Of a stretch of DNA of 64,000 nucleotides, positions 33,872-42,186 are shown in pieces. The stretch comes from Amycolatopsis sp. FBCC-B4732 (GTDB lineage: Bacteria; Actinomycetota; Actinomycetes; Mycobacteriales; Pseudonocardiaceae): the NCBI RefSeq assembly GCF_023008405.1, contig NZ_CP095376.1, positions 1,264,001 to 1,328,000 on the forward strand, read 5' to 3'. Numbering within the stretch: the stretch's first letter is position 1; every line of letters begins with the position of its first letter. Position numbers and translations under genes: made by a program. A model generated the notes under the pieces. It had not been told where the DNA came from, ran no database searches, and saw nothing but the letters and a program-made list of their open reading frames with translations.

Positions 33872-35473
33872 ATGGGGTTCGAGCGTGAGCGACGACGCTG
33901 GCGGGTCCGGCTGCACGACGAACTCGGCCGGGTGTGCGGGGCGGGCACGGTACTGGACGAGTACCACGTGCTGACGAGCGCGCACGTCGTCGAGACGGCC
34001 GGCGGGCCGAAGTCCGCGCTGACCGTCGACTTCGTCGGCCTGGCCGAGGCACTGCCCGGCACCGCGACCGTCGTCGAAGGCTGCTGGGTGCCCTCCGACG
34101 GTGGCGGGCACGGCGATCTCGCCCTGCTGCGCCTGGACCGCCCCGAATCGCGCGTGTTCCGCGCGCCGCTGCACCGCATGCCGCTCGGCGAGCACCAGCT
34201 CGTGCGCGCGTTCGGCTTCCCGCCCGGCTCGGTCGGCCGGTGGACGCACGCCCGGCTCGGCGCCCCGGAACCGACCGGCGGCGAGTGGGTCCGCCTGTTC
34301 CGCACCGCCGAAGCCGAGCCGCTCGGCCCCGGCTTCGGCGGCACGGCGGTGCTCGACGAGGCGACCGGCCACGTCGTCGGCGTGGTCGTCGGCAAGGACA
34401 CCGGGACGTGGATGGTGCCCGTCGAAACCATGCTCGGCCACCTGCCGCAGCTGAGCATCTGGACGTCGGGCAGCCCGGCCATCGACGCCAGCTTTTCGCG
34501 CCCGGTCGGGGAAGCCGTCGACGTCTCGTTCGTGCAGCGCGTCGCGGACTGGTTCGCGAAGGCCGAGCCCGGCACGGTCTGGGTGGTCGACACCGGCGAG
34601 GCGGGTTCACCCGTGGCGGCGGCCCTGCGGTTCGGCATCGTCCTGGCCGACCGCGAGCGCTCGCTCGGCGTGGCCGGCCTGCCGCCCGCGTTCGGGCAGA
34701 TGCCGCCGGCGGGCAGCGTCGACCTGGCCGTCGACGCGACCGGCCGCACCGCCGACGCCGTCCGCCACCGCATCGCCGACCGGCTGACGAACGGGGTCGC
34801 CGGCCGCACCCTGGTCGTCGACGCGATCGACGACTCGGCCGAACCCGACCGCCTGGTCGGCGAGGTGCTCGCGCCGCTGGCCGGCCGTGCGGCCGAGCTG
34901 GGACTGCGCCTGCTGCTGGGTTTCCGCGAGGAGTCGTCCCCGGGAGTGGCGGCGGTCCGCGCGGGCACGGCGGCGGCCCGCCCGGCTCCGGACGACCTCG
35001 CCGGCCGCCTCGAGGTGCTGACGCAGGCGGTGGCGGAGCTCGCGGAGATCGAGGCGTACCAGCTGCGCGTGGCGACGCGCTTCACGGGCGTGGCCATGCT
35101 CCCGGCCCGCGCCCACCGCCTCCGCGGCGCGTTGAAGCAGCTGCGTTCGGCGGAGGTCGACGGCGACGCGGAGTGGGTGGAGCGCCACATCGACAGCCAC
35201 GAGCACGCGGTAGCCCCAGCGGTCGAGGACGGCCGCCGCCAGCGCGCGGTCCTGGACGGCTTGATGGCCCGCCGCGAGGAACTCCGAGCGCGCCTGGCGG
35301 GCGACAACGAGCTGGCCCGCGAGCACGGCCTGGAGAGCGACCCGGAACTGGACCAGGCGTACGTCCCGGCGAAGCGCCTGCTGATCGACGGCCCGTGCGA
35401 GCTGACGGCGGCGGCCACGGCGGTGGACACGTACGCGGCAGCGGTCCGGGCGCGGTTGGAAGACCGCGGCTGA
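33872..35473 (+). CDS. Trypsin-like protease-fold protein lacking the catalytic serine
   Basis: 533 residues. The first ~190 form a trypsin-like double barrel: catalytic His38 in TSAHVV and Asp82 in GDLALLRL are present, but the Ser motif (GDSGG or GFSGS) reads PGFGGTAV, with Gly156 in the Ser position. Proteolysis by the usual mechanism is therefore unlikely. The remaining ~340 residues have a P-loop-less alternating alpha/beta region (WVVDTGEAGSPVAAALRFG, TLVVDAIDDSAEP) and a charged helical tail. Proteins pairing a trypsin-like domain with such tails occur in actinobacterial conflict or signalling systems, where the N-terminal domain may sense rather than cut. No secretion signal is seen, so it is cytosolic. 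Its last ~15 codons recur as broken copies downstream. Confidence 0.75.
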   Translation: MGFERERRRWRVRLHDELGRVCGAGTVLDEYHVLTSAHVVETAGGPKSALTVDFVGLAEALPGTATVVEGCWVPSDGGGHGDLALLRLDRPESRVFRAPLHRMPLGEHQLVRAFGFPPGSVGRWTHARLGAPEPTGGEWVRLFRTAEAEPLGPGFGGTAVLDEATGHVVGVVVGKDTGTWMVPVETMLGHLPQLSIWTSGSPAIDASFSRPVGEAVDVSFVQRVADWFAKAEPGTVWVVDTGEAGSPVAAALRFGIVLADRERSLGVAGLPPAFGQMPPAGSVDLAVDATGRTADAVRHRIADRLTNGVAGRTLVVDAIDDSAEPDRLVGEVLAPLAGRAAELGLRLLLGFREESSPGVAAVRAGTAAARPAPDDLAGRLEVLTQAVAELAEIEAYQLRVATRFTGVAMLPARAHRLRGALKQLRSAEVDGDAEWVERHIDSHEHAVAPAVEDGRRQRAVLDGLMARREELRARLAGDNELAREHGLESDPELDQAYVPAKRLLIDGPCELTAAATAVDTYAAAVRARLEDRG

Positions 35474-35830
35474 GCCGTCCGTTCCGGCGCCCGTCAGCGA
35501 TCGCATCGGGCTCGGCCACCTCACACGGCTGGCCCCCGGGGACGGCCGTGCTCGACCATGGCTTGTGCGAGGGCTGGGAACCGCGAGTGGCAGCGGTCCG
35601 GACCCGCCTGGAAGACCGCGGCTGAGCCGTCTGTTCTGGCCCCGGCCGCGACCACACCAGGCTCGGCTACCTCACTCGGCTGAACCAACCACCCCGAGAC
35701 GGCCGCGCTCGAACATGCCTTGCGCGGGCGCTGCCGAACCAGTGCCCAGCGCCCAAGGTCACCTTGGGCGCTGGACACCACGAGCAGCAGCGGTCCGTGC
35801 CCGCCCGGAAAAGCGCGGCTGACCCCAAGT
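35440..35830 (+). repeat. Decayed tandem copies of the gene's 3' end
   Basis: The stretch GCAGCGGTCCGG..CGC..TGGAAGACCGCGGCTGA that ends the preceding gene occurs at about 35440, again at 35590 and, more damaged, at 35785. The first two copies keep the frame and the final Leu-Glu-Asp-Arg-Gly and stop. The DNA between copies (GGCTCGGC.ACCTCAC.CGGCTG, CCCCG.GACGGCCG.GCTCGA) is also repeated, giving units of ~150 and ~195 bp. The third unit carries a 29-bp palindrome. This 480-bp gap up to the TetR gene has no other gene. Confidence 0.65.
35746..35774. terminator. Perfect 14-bp inverted repeat, hairpin or terminator
   Basis: CCAGCGCCCAAGGT and its exact complement are separated by a single C. 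Transcribed from either side it makes a very stable hairpin, but no T-run follows. A related AAGGTGACCTT motif and the small palindrome AGGAAC-TTAC-GTTCCT lie ~90 bp to the right. It could be a bidirectional terminator between the protease-fold gene and the convergent TetR gene, or a mobile intergenic palindrome. Confidence 0.55.
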
Positions 35831-35953
35831 TCGTGGGGGCCACCTCCAGGAACTTACGTTCCTCAAGGTGACCTTCACGGCTTTCGCCCCACGGAATTGT
35901 CGGTGCCGCCCGGTAGCGTGGAAAACGGGGGCGCCCCCGCGGGCCAGGCTGAG

Positions 35954-36526
35954 CTACCGCCGCCCCAAACCCCGGATCAGCACCATCACCGCGTCCCGGA
36001 CCTCCGCCCGGGTCCGCTGTGGTCCGAACACCTGCCAGTCCAGCGCCACCACCAGCATGGTCCCGAACAGCCCCGCCGCCGCCGTCGGGATTTCCACTCC
36101 CTCCGGCAGGCGCCCCGCCGACTCCAACCGGGACAGCTGCTGCTTCACGATCGAGATGATCTCCTCGCGCAGCAGCGAAAGCGTCCCGTGCCACTGGCCC
36201 GGCGTCCGCCACAGCTCGCTCACCAGGATCTGCGAAAACCCCGGGTACTGCGCGATGAACTCCAGCGTCGTGTCGACCTGCGCCTCGATCACCGCCAGCG
36301 GGTCCGCGTCCGAAACGGCGGAGCGCAACCGGAGAGCGAGCATGTCGACGCCGTACCGCAGGAGCGCGTCGACCAGGCCGTCCTTCGAGCCGAAGTTGTA
36401 GTACACCGTCCCCTTCGCGACCCCGGCCGCCGCCGCGATGTCGTCGACCGTCAGGCCGACCAGGCCCCGGCTCTTCGAGAGCTCCAATGTGGCCTCGAAG
36501 AGCTTCTGCTTCGTCCCGCCGCTCAC
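35954..36526 (-). CDS. TetR-family repressor
   Basis: 190 residues. The N-terminal helix-turn-helix is typical TetR: LFEATLELSKSRGLVGLTVDDIAAAAGVAKGTVYYNFGSKDGLVDALL. The C-terminal domain resembles the TetR C-domain found beside YhgE exporters. The GTG start overlaps the stop of the YhgE gene (GTGA), so the repressor is the last gene of the operon it probably controls, through the perfect palindrome upstream of the first gene at 39120 to 39145. Confidence 0.9.
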   Translation of the reverse strand: MSGGTKQKLFEATLELSKSRGLVGLTVDDIAAAAGVAKGTVYYNFGSKDGLVDALLRYGVDMLALRLRSAVSDADPLAVIEAQVDTTLEFIAQYPGFSQILVSELWRTPGQWHGTLSLLREEIISIVKQQLSRLESAGRLPEGVEIPTAAAGLFGTMLVVALDWQVFGPQRTRAEVRDAVMVLIRGLGRR

Positions 36527-38418
36527 AGGCTCAGTTCGGGCTTGAGCGCGGACACCGTCCAAACGCGACGCTTGCGCGCGGCCAGCGTGGACACCAGGAT
36601 CCCGCCCACCAGGTAGGCCAGCAGCACGCCGATGTCGCCGAGCAGGTTCACCGTCGCGCCGCTGTAGAACAGGTGGCGGAAGCCGTCGATCGCGTAGCCC
36701 ATCGGGAGCGCCACGTGCAGCGGGTACAGCGCGTCCGGGATCGTCTGCCAGGGGAACGTGCCACCCGCGCTGACCAGCTGCAGCACCAGCAGCACCAGGC
36801 CGAGGAACTTGCCGACCGCGCCGAAGAACGCGTTGAGCGCGTGCACGACCGACGTGAACGTCAGCGACACCAGTACCGCGAACCCGATCGCGCCCAGCGG
36901 GTGGGCGATGTGGATGCCGACCAGCCACGTCACCGCGCCGAAGAGGACGACCACCTGCGCGATGCCCAGCAGCGCCGAGGACAGCCAGCCGCCCACCGCG
37001 ACGCGGAACGGGGCCGCGCCCGCCGTCAGGGCCCGCGTCGACAGCGGCCGCAGGATCAGGAACAGCACGAACGCGCCGATCCACGTGGCCAGCGAGATGA
37101 AGAACGGGGCCAGCCCCGCGCCGTACGTCCCCGCCGACGCCTCGCCGTTGGCGTTCACCGCCACCGGGTCCGCGATCGTGTTGGCCGTCGCGTTGCGGGT
37201 CGGGTCGTCCGGGTTCGGGATCTGCTGGAGGCCCGCGGCCAGCCCGTCGCGCAGCTTGACCGCGCCGTCCGCGAGCTGGTTCGTGCCGTTGACAGCGGTC
37301 TTCTCGCCGTCGTTGAGCTGCGAAGCACCGTCCTTCAGCTTGTTCGCGCCGTCGGACGCCTCCGCGACGCCGCTCGCCAGCTGCGGGGACGCCGCGGCGA
37401 GCTGGGCCGCGCCGTCGGACACCCGGCGGGCGCCGTCGGCGAGCTTCGCGAGGTCGCCGTTGGCCTGCTGGATCTTGCCGTTGGCCTGGTCGACGGGGGA
37501 GCGCAGCTGGTCGGCCTTGGCCAGGATCGCCTGCACCTGCGCCTCCGGCACGCCGGCGTCGCGCAGGTCGGTCTGGAGCTGGCTGCGGTAGGAGTCGAGC
37601 TTGCCCTGGATGTCGGACGACGCCGTCGCGGCGATCGAAGCCGCGTCGGCGACCTTCTGGTCCCCGGTGGCCACCTGCGAAGCGCCGTCGGCGAGCTGCT
37701 GCGTCTTCGAAGGCAGGGAAGCGGTGCCGCTCTTGATGGTGCCCAGGCCGGTCGCCAGCTTCGACGAGCCGTCCGCGAGCTGGGCCGCGCCGTCGGCCAG
37801 CTTCTGCTGCCCCGACTTGAGCTGGGTCGCGCCGTCGGCGAGCTGGGCCGCGCCGGTCGACGCCTCCTGGATCTTGGCGTAGATGGTGGAGAAGCCGACC
37901 AGGAACCGGTCCGCCGCCTCGCTGCCGACCTTCTCCGCGATCGTCTTGCGCACCTGCTCGGCGACCTGCTTCGCGATGGTGCCGGACAGGTAGTTGTTGG
38001 CGTCGTTGGTGGTCAGCGTGATCGTCGCCTGCTGCGGCTGGAAGTTGCCGACCGACAGCAGCGCGGCGGAGAAGCCGCTCGGGATGCCGATGGCGAACGA
38101 GTACTTGTCGTCGCGGACGCCGTCGCGCGCTTCCTGCTCGGACACCTCGTGCCACTGGAAGGTGCCGGACTTGACCAGCTCGTCGGTCACCTCGCGGCCG
38201 ACGTTGCGCTGCTGCCCGCTCGCATCCTTCGCGCCGCTGTCGCTGGTGAAGACCGCGGCGGGCAGCTTGTCGAGCCGGCCGTACGGGTCGTAGTTCGCGT
38301 AGAGGTAGAAAGACGCGTAGAGCAGCGGTACCAGCACGAGCGCGACCAGCGCGAGCTTCGGCATCGTGCCGGTGGACAGGCGGCGCAGCTCGTTGCGCGC
38401 GATGCGGAAGGCGTTCAT
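36523..38418 (-). CDS. YhgE/Pip family membrane protein
   Basis: 631 residues. A short cytoplasmic N terminus and one membrane segment (ALVALVLVPLLYASFYLY) lead to a ~350-residue outside region full of ADGAxQLxxG repeats (ADGATQLKSG, ADGAAQLADG, ADGSSKLATG and more), which predicts long paired helices. Five or six membrane segments follow in an ABC-2-like permease arrangement. This is the layout of the YhgE/Pip family (phage infection protein homologs, also ESX- or drug-efflux-like). The substrate is unknown. ATGA overlap with the degenerate ATPase gene upstream and GTGA overlap with the TetR gene downstream make a tight three-gene operon. Confidence 0.9.
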   Translation of the reverse strand: MNAFRIARNELRRLSTGTMPKLALVALVLVPLLYASFYLYANYDPYGRLDKLPAAVFTSDSGAKDASGQQRNVGREVTDELVKSGTFQWHEVSEQEARDGVRDDKYSFAIGIPSGFSAALLSVGNFQPQQATITLTTNDANNYLSGTIAKQVAEQVRKTIAEKVGSEAADRFLVGFSTIYAKIQEASTGAAQLADGATQLKSGQQKLADGAAQLADGSSKLATGLGTIKSGTASLPSKTQQLADGASQVATGDQKVADAASIAATASSDIQGKLDSYRSQLQTDLRDAGVPEAQVQAILAKADQLRSPVDQANGKIQQANGDLAKLADGARRVSDGAAQLAAASPQLASGVAEASDGANKLKDGASQLNDGEKTAVNGTNQLADGAVKLRDGLAAGLQQIPNPDDPTRNATANTIADPVAVNANGEASAGTYGAGLAPFFISLATWIGAFVLFLILRPLSTRALTAGAAPFRVAVGGWLSSALLGIAQVVVLFGAVTWLVGIHIAHPLGAIGFAVLVSLTFTSVVHALNAFFGAVGKFLGLVLLVLQLVSAGGTFPWQTIPDALYPLHVALPMGYAIDGFRHLFYSGATVNLLGDIGVLLAYLVGGILVSTLAARKRRVWTVSALKPELSL

Positions 38419-39098
38419 TCGGAGACCTCGTCAGTGCTCTCGGGGAGCTCTTCGGTGGGGGCGGGGGCGTGGTGCTGCGGCTCCGGCTGCTCGGCGGCGC
38501 CGAGGCGCGCGGGCGGGAAGGGGAGCGCGGACAGCGGGGTGGTCGCGGTCAGCACGACGACGGCGAGACCGCGCCCGGCCAGCTCGCGCGCGAGCCCGGC
38601 CCAGCTGCCGACGTCGCTGGTGTGCCGGTCCGGGGTGTCGAGGACGAGCACGCGCACGCCCTTGCGCTCCGCGGCCAGCTCGGTCAGCAGCCGGGTGCGC
38701 AGGGTGGGCGCGAGGTTCTCGAACCGCGTGCCCGCGAACGGCGCGGCGTCGTGCTCGCCGAGCCACCGGGCGACGTCCTCCTTGCCCGCCGGGCGGTGCG
38801 CCAGCGCGAGCTCCTCGCCGGCGACCACGCGCAGGGGCAGGGCGTCGTCGGGTTCGCTGACGTCCGGCGCGTCGACGACCGCGACGAGCTCGGTCAGGCC
38901 CGCGTCGACGCCCTCGGCGTGCACCGTGCCGGTGGTCGGCTTGAGCCGCCCGGCCAGCGCCAGGCCGAACGCCGTGACGCCGACGCCGGGTTCGCCGTGC
39001 ACGATCGCCAGGTCGCCTTCGCCGAATGTCAGCGAGGTGGGCGGTAACAAGGTGCCGTGGTGCCCTTCGAGGGACACGCGATCGGCTCGGACCTGCAC
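38415..39098 (-). CDS. Degenerate ABC-type ATPase partner of YhgE protein
   Basis: 227 residues with the outline of an ABC ATPase: an A-loop-like start, a Walker A position reading GEPGVGVT (35 to 42), and a Walker B-like VRVLVLDTPDR. The essential Walker A Lys is Val41, the signature LSGGQ is replaced by LAPTLRTRLL, and the catalytic Glu after Walker B is Thr-Pro. ATP hydrolysis by this chain is unlikely; it may bind a nucleotide weakly, pair with another ATPase, or act as a scaffold. Its last 35 residues are Pro/Glu-rich. First gene of the YhgE-TetR operon, directly behind the TetR operator. Confidence 0.72.
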   Translation of the reverse strand: MQVRADRVSLEGHHGTLLPPTSLTFGEGDLAIVHGEPGVGVTAFGLALAGRLKPTTGTVHAEGVDAGLTELVAVVDAPDVSEPDDALPLRVVAGEELALAHRPAGKEDVARWLGEHDAAPFAGTRFENLAPTLRTRLLTELAAERKGVRVLVLDTPDRHTSDVGSWAGLARELAGRGLAVVVLTATTPLSALPFPPARLGAAEQPEPQHHAPAPTEELPESTDEVSE

Positions 39099-39119
39099 GA
39101 TTTCTCCCGCTTCGCGAAC

Positions 39120-39145
39120 TTTTGAACTGACCGGTCAGTTCAAAA
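39120..39145. promoter_or_regulatory. TetR operator, perfect 26-bp palindrome
   Basis: TTTTGAACTGACC and GGTCAGTTCAAAA meet without a spacer. The site begins 22 bp upstream of the ATPase gene start, in the place of its promoter, and the operon encodes a TetR protein, so autoregulation of the whole operon is the simplest reading. The core ACTGACCGGTCAGT is typical of TetR regulators next to YhgE-type exporters. Confidence 0.82.
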
Positions 39146-39206
39146 ACGTAGTCCTGGCGGGAGGTCGGAGCAAGATCACCGGACGCACGTCACACGAGCG
39201 AGTGAT

Positions 39207-40127
39207 TCACCGGAGCGCCGACGCGGGGCGCACTTCCCAGCTCGTCCACAGCGGACGATAGCCCTGCCGGTGCCAGAACACCGAGGCCAGCGGGTTGGTC
39301 GGGTTGTAGTAGAGGTACGTGCGGGTGGCGCCGCCGCGGTGGAGCTCCCGGTGCACGTGGGCCATCAGCGCCCGGCCGAAGCCGCTCCCGCGCTCGCCCG
39401 GCGCGGTCACGACGTTGTTCACGTACCCCCAGCGGCCCGTCGGGAGCAGCTCGCCCGCCTCGCTCCCCGGCGTCGAATCCACCCACGCGCAGTGCGCGAG
39501 CGCCCGGATCCCGCCGTTCTCTTCGGCCAGCCAGACGGGCGGTTCGTCCTCGTCGAGCGCGGCTCGCAGGCCCGGTCCCAGCAGGTCCGCGGTGTTGGCC
39601 CGGCGGGGCGCGGCGACGAGGCCGGTGTAGTCGAAGGTCGCCTCGGCCAGCGCCACCGCGGCGGCGTGGTCGGCCGGCCCGGCGCGGCGGACGGTGACCG
39701 CCGGGTCCGCGGCACCCGGGGGAGCGGTCCGCACCGCGACCGCGGACAGCGGGACCAGGCCGTGGTCGAGGAAGGCGCGGATCGCCTCGGCGTCCCGGCT
39801 CGGCCAGAGGACGACGCACGCCGAGTCGTCGCCGGTCGCCTCCGCGTCCAGCCGGCCCCGCAGCGCGCGCAGCAGCACGTCGACGCCCTCGGTGCCGGTG
39901 TCGCCGAAGTAGGGGAAGAGCTGCCAGGTGTCGGCGGCCGACCACAGCATCGGGACGTCGCCGGGGCCGAACCGCTGCCGCTGGAGGACGCCGGTCACCT
40001 GGGTGCCGGCCGCGGTGGCCGCGTCCAGCCGCTCGCCCTCGGCAGGCGGTGCGGCGGGCGGGAGCAGCGCGTCGACCGCCGCGAACCGCGCCTGGTGGGC
40101 CGCGAGCAGCGGCTCGGCGATGTCCAT
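39207..40127 (-). CDS. GNAT-family N-acetyltransferase (first of a tandem pair)
   Basis: 306 residues. The C-terminal ~150 form a GNAT domain: VTAPGERGSGFGRALMAHVHREL is the acetyl-CoA pyrophosphate loop and SVFWHRQGYRPLW the terminal strand-helix. The N-terminal half is a second, degenerate GNAT-like fold (ACVVLWPSRDAEAIRAFLDHGLVPL). The next gene has the same two-part build and matches it closely at the end, so the pair arose by duplication. The acceptor is unknown. GAGGGGG precedes the ATG. Confidence 0.85.
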   Translation of the reverse strand: MDIAEPLLAAHQARFAAVDALLPPAAPPAEGERLDAATAAGTQVTGVLQRQRFGPGDVPMLWSAADTWQLFPYFGDTGTEGVDVLLRALRGRLDAEATGDDSACVVLWPSRDAEAIRAFLDHGLVPLSAVAVRTAPPGAADPAVTVRRAGPADHAAAVALAEATFDYTGLVAAPRRANTADLLGPGLRAALDEDEPPVWLAEENGGIRALAHCAWVDSTPGSEAGELLPTGRWGYVNNVVTAPGERGSGFGRALMAHVHRELHRGGATRTYLYYNPTNPLASVFWHRQGYRPLWTSWEVRPASALR

Positions 40128-40144
40128 GGGGTTCCCCCTCGCGA

Positions 40145-41056
40145 TCAGGACCAGGCGGGGCGCCGGATCCACATGGTCCACAGTGGACGATAGCCCTGCC
40201 GGTGCCAGAACACCGGGGACAGCGGGTTCGGCGGGTGGTAGAAGAGGAACGTCCCGAGCGCGTCCGGCCGGAGCAGCTCCCGGTGCGCCACCGCCATCAG
40301 CGCCCGGCCCACCCCGCCGCCGCGCGCCGCGGGCGCGACCGACAGCGTGTCGACGTACCCCCAGCGCCCCGGCCGCAGCCGCCCGTGGATGCTGTCGCCC
40401 GGCGCCGGGGCGGCCAGCGCGCACGCGGCCAGCCCGGCCGGCACGCCGTCGTCCTCCGCGAGCCACACCAGGCCGCTGAAGCGCAGCGCGCGGACGACTT
40501 CCGCGCGCAGCAGCGGCCGCGCGCCCGGCCGCTGCACGGCGGTGCCGACCAGCGACGTGTACCGCCACTCGGCCAGCCGCAGGTCGGTCAGAGCTTCGAC
40601 GTCGCCGTCCCCGGCGCGGCGGACGGTGACCCGCGCCGGCCCGGGTTCCGCCGGCGGGTCCGGCGGCCGCACCGCCAGGCACGTCGACGGCGCGAAGCCG
40701 TGGGCCAGCAGGACCGCCGACGCCTCCGTGTCGCGGCTCGGCCAGGCCACCGTGCAGCCCGAGTCCGCGCTCGGGCTCGTCCCGCGCAGCCGCTCGCGCC
40801 ACGCGTCGAGCAGCGCGGCCAGTCCCGCCGCGCCGCTGTCGCCCGGCACCGGGGTCAGGTCCCAGATCTCCGACGGGCCCCACAGCGTCGGCCACGAGCC
40901 CGCCGGGTGCACGTGGTGGGCGAGCAGGCCGCCCGCTTTGCGGCCGCCGGTGTCCACCAGCAGCGGCTCGCTCACCGCGGGCGGGGCGGCGATCGGCGGC
41001 AGCAGCGGGTCGAGCGCGGCGAACCGCGCGTTCTGCTGCTCCTCCAGGGAGCTCAC
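40145..41056 (-). CDS. GNAT-family N-acetyltransferase (second of a tandem pair)
   Basis: 303 residues, two GNAT-like halves as in its neighbour. The active-looking C-terminal half has LSVAPAARGGGVGRALMAVAHREL and VFWHRQGYRPLW; the N-terminal half has VAWPSRDTEASAVLLAHGFAP. The GTG start overlaps the methyltransferase stop (GTGA), so it is translated from the same message. The methyltransferase-acetyltransferase-acetyltransferase order suggests joint modification of one small molecule or resistance, but no substrate can be named. Confidence 0.85.
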   Translation of the reverse strand: MSSLEEQQNARFAALDPLLPPIAAPPAVSEPLLVDTGGRKAGGLLAHHVHPAGSWPTLWGPSEIWDLTPVPGDSGAAGLAALLDAWRERLRGTSPSADSGCTVAWPSRDTEASAVLLAHGFAPSTCLAVRPPDPPAEPGPARVTVRRAGDGDVEALTDLRLAEWRYTSLVGTAVQRPGARPLLRAEVVRALRFSGLVWLAEDDGVPAGLAACALAAPAPGDSIHGRLRPGRWGYVDTLSVAPAARGGGVGRALMAVAHRELLRPDALGTFLFYHPPNPLSPVFWHRQGYRPLWTMWIRRPAWS

Positions 41057-41904
41057 GAGCGGCGCGTGCGGAAGATCGCCGTGCCGGGGAAGAGCTTCCC
41101 GCGCAGGGGGCTCCACTGGCCCCACTCCCGCGTGTGCCCGGCCGGCCACTCGGGCTCGACCAGGTCGGTCAGCGCGAACCCGGCCGCGGCCAGCGCCCGG
41201 ACGTAGTCGCCGAGGGTGTGGTGGTACTCGACGTAGGTGGCGGTGCCCTCGTCGTCGACCTCGACGTACGGGGTCCGGTCGAAGTAGGGCTGGGTGGCGG
41301 TGAGCCCCAGCGGGCCCGGGTCGTCCGGGAAGATCCACCGCATCGGGTGAGTCACCGAGAACACCCACGGCGCGCCGGGCCGCAGCACCCGGTGCACCTC
41401 GGCGAAGACCGCGTCGACCGAAGCGACGAAGGGGATCGCGCCGAAGGCCGAGCAGGCCGCGTCGAAGCTGCCGGTCGCCAGCGGCAGGTACTCGGCGTTG
41501 GCCTGCACGAGCGGGACGGCGAGGCCGGTGCGCTCGTTGCCTTCGCGGGCGTGGCGCAGCATGCCGGCGGAGAGGTCGGTCGCCACGGCGTGCGCGCCCT
41601 GCTCGGTCAGCCAGCGCGAGCACGCGGCCTGCCCGCAGCCGACCTCCAGCACGCGCTTGCCGCGGACGTCGCCGAGCAGCCGGGCCTCCGCCTCCCGCAC
41701 GCCCTCCGGGCACCAGACGAAGTCGGCGTCGCCGAGGAAGCCGCCGTGCTCGGCCTGGTAGTCGTCGGCGTCGGCGTCCCACCAGGCGAGGTTGGCCGCC
41801 GCGGCCTCCGGCCCGCCGACCTCGCGGTAGGCGACGGCGGCGGTGCCCAGGTGGTGCTCGGCCGCGTCGTGGCGCCCCGGCGCGGGCGGCTCCTCCGGTG
41901 GCAT
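41053..41904 (-). CDS. SAM-dependent class I methyltransferase
   Basis: 283 residues. Motif I RVLEVGCGQAACSRWL binds S-adenosylmethionine, ATDLSAGMLRHA is motif II, and SFDAACSAFGAIPFV with HRVLRPGAPWVFSVTHPM are the post-motifs of the Methyltransf_11 group. The C-terminal part (TATQPYFDRTPYVE, YHHTLGDYVRALAAAGF) resembles actinobacterial small-molecule methyltransferases. It is divergent from rpsA with 282 bp between, and leads the two GNAT genes. Confidence 0.88.
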   Translation of the reverse strand: MPPEEPPAPGRHDAAEHHLGTAAVAYREVGGPEAAAANLAWWDADADDYQAEHGGFLGDADFVWCPEGVREAEARLLGDVRGKRVLEVGCGQAACSRWLTEQGAHAVATDLSAGMLRHAREGNERTGLAVPLVQANAEYLPLATGSFDAACSAFGAIPFVASVDAVFAEVHRVLRPGAPWVFSVTHPMRWIFPDDPGPLGLTATQPYFDRTPYVEVDDEGTATYVEYHHTLGDYVRALAAAGFALTDLVEPEWPAGHTREWGQWSPLRGKLFPGTAIFRTRRS

Positions 41905-41970
41905 GATGGTGGTCTCCGGTCCCTGGGGGTTTGCTTCCGCGAGGACCTTAGCGAGCGGCGGGGACCCTGA

Positions 41971-42000
41971 TTGTGCCGCCCGGCGACCGCCGCGTAGGAT
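41971..42000 (+). promoter_or_regulatory. rpsA promoter
   Basis: TTGTGC (41971 to 41976) and TAGGAT (41995 to 42000), 18 bp apart, fit a housekeeping sigma promoter. Transcription from here gives an rpsA leader of about 180 nt. The leader shows no clear ribosomal-protein regulatory fold by eye, and only GGAG (42172) about 11 nt before the start. Confidence 0.55.
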
Positions 42001-42186
42001 AAGTGTTAGCGCAGTGGGTTCGCGCTGCCTTCCGCTCAGCTTCTGGTTGGGACTCGGGTCGCGCACCGTATGCGGGTCATGCCGCGGTCGTTCACTGGTG
42101 GACGTTTGCTCGCAGGGTCGTCGCATGCACCCATTCGCGCCGACAACTGCCAACCCTCGATTCCATCCACCGGAGCAACCCGCCTA

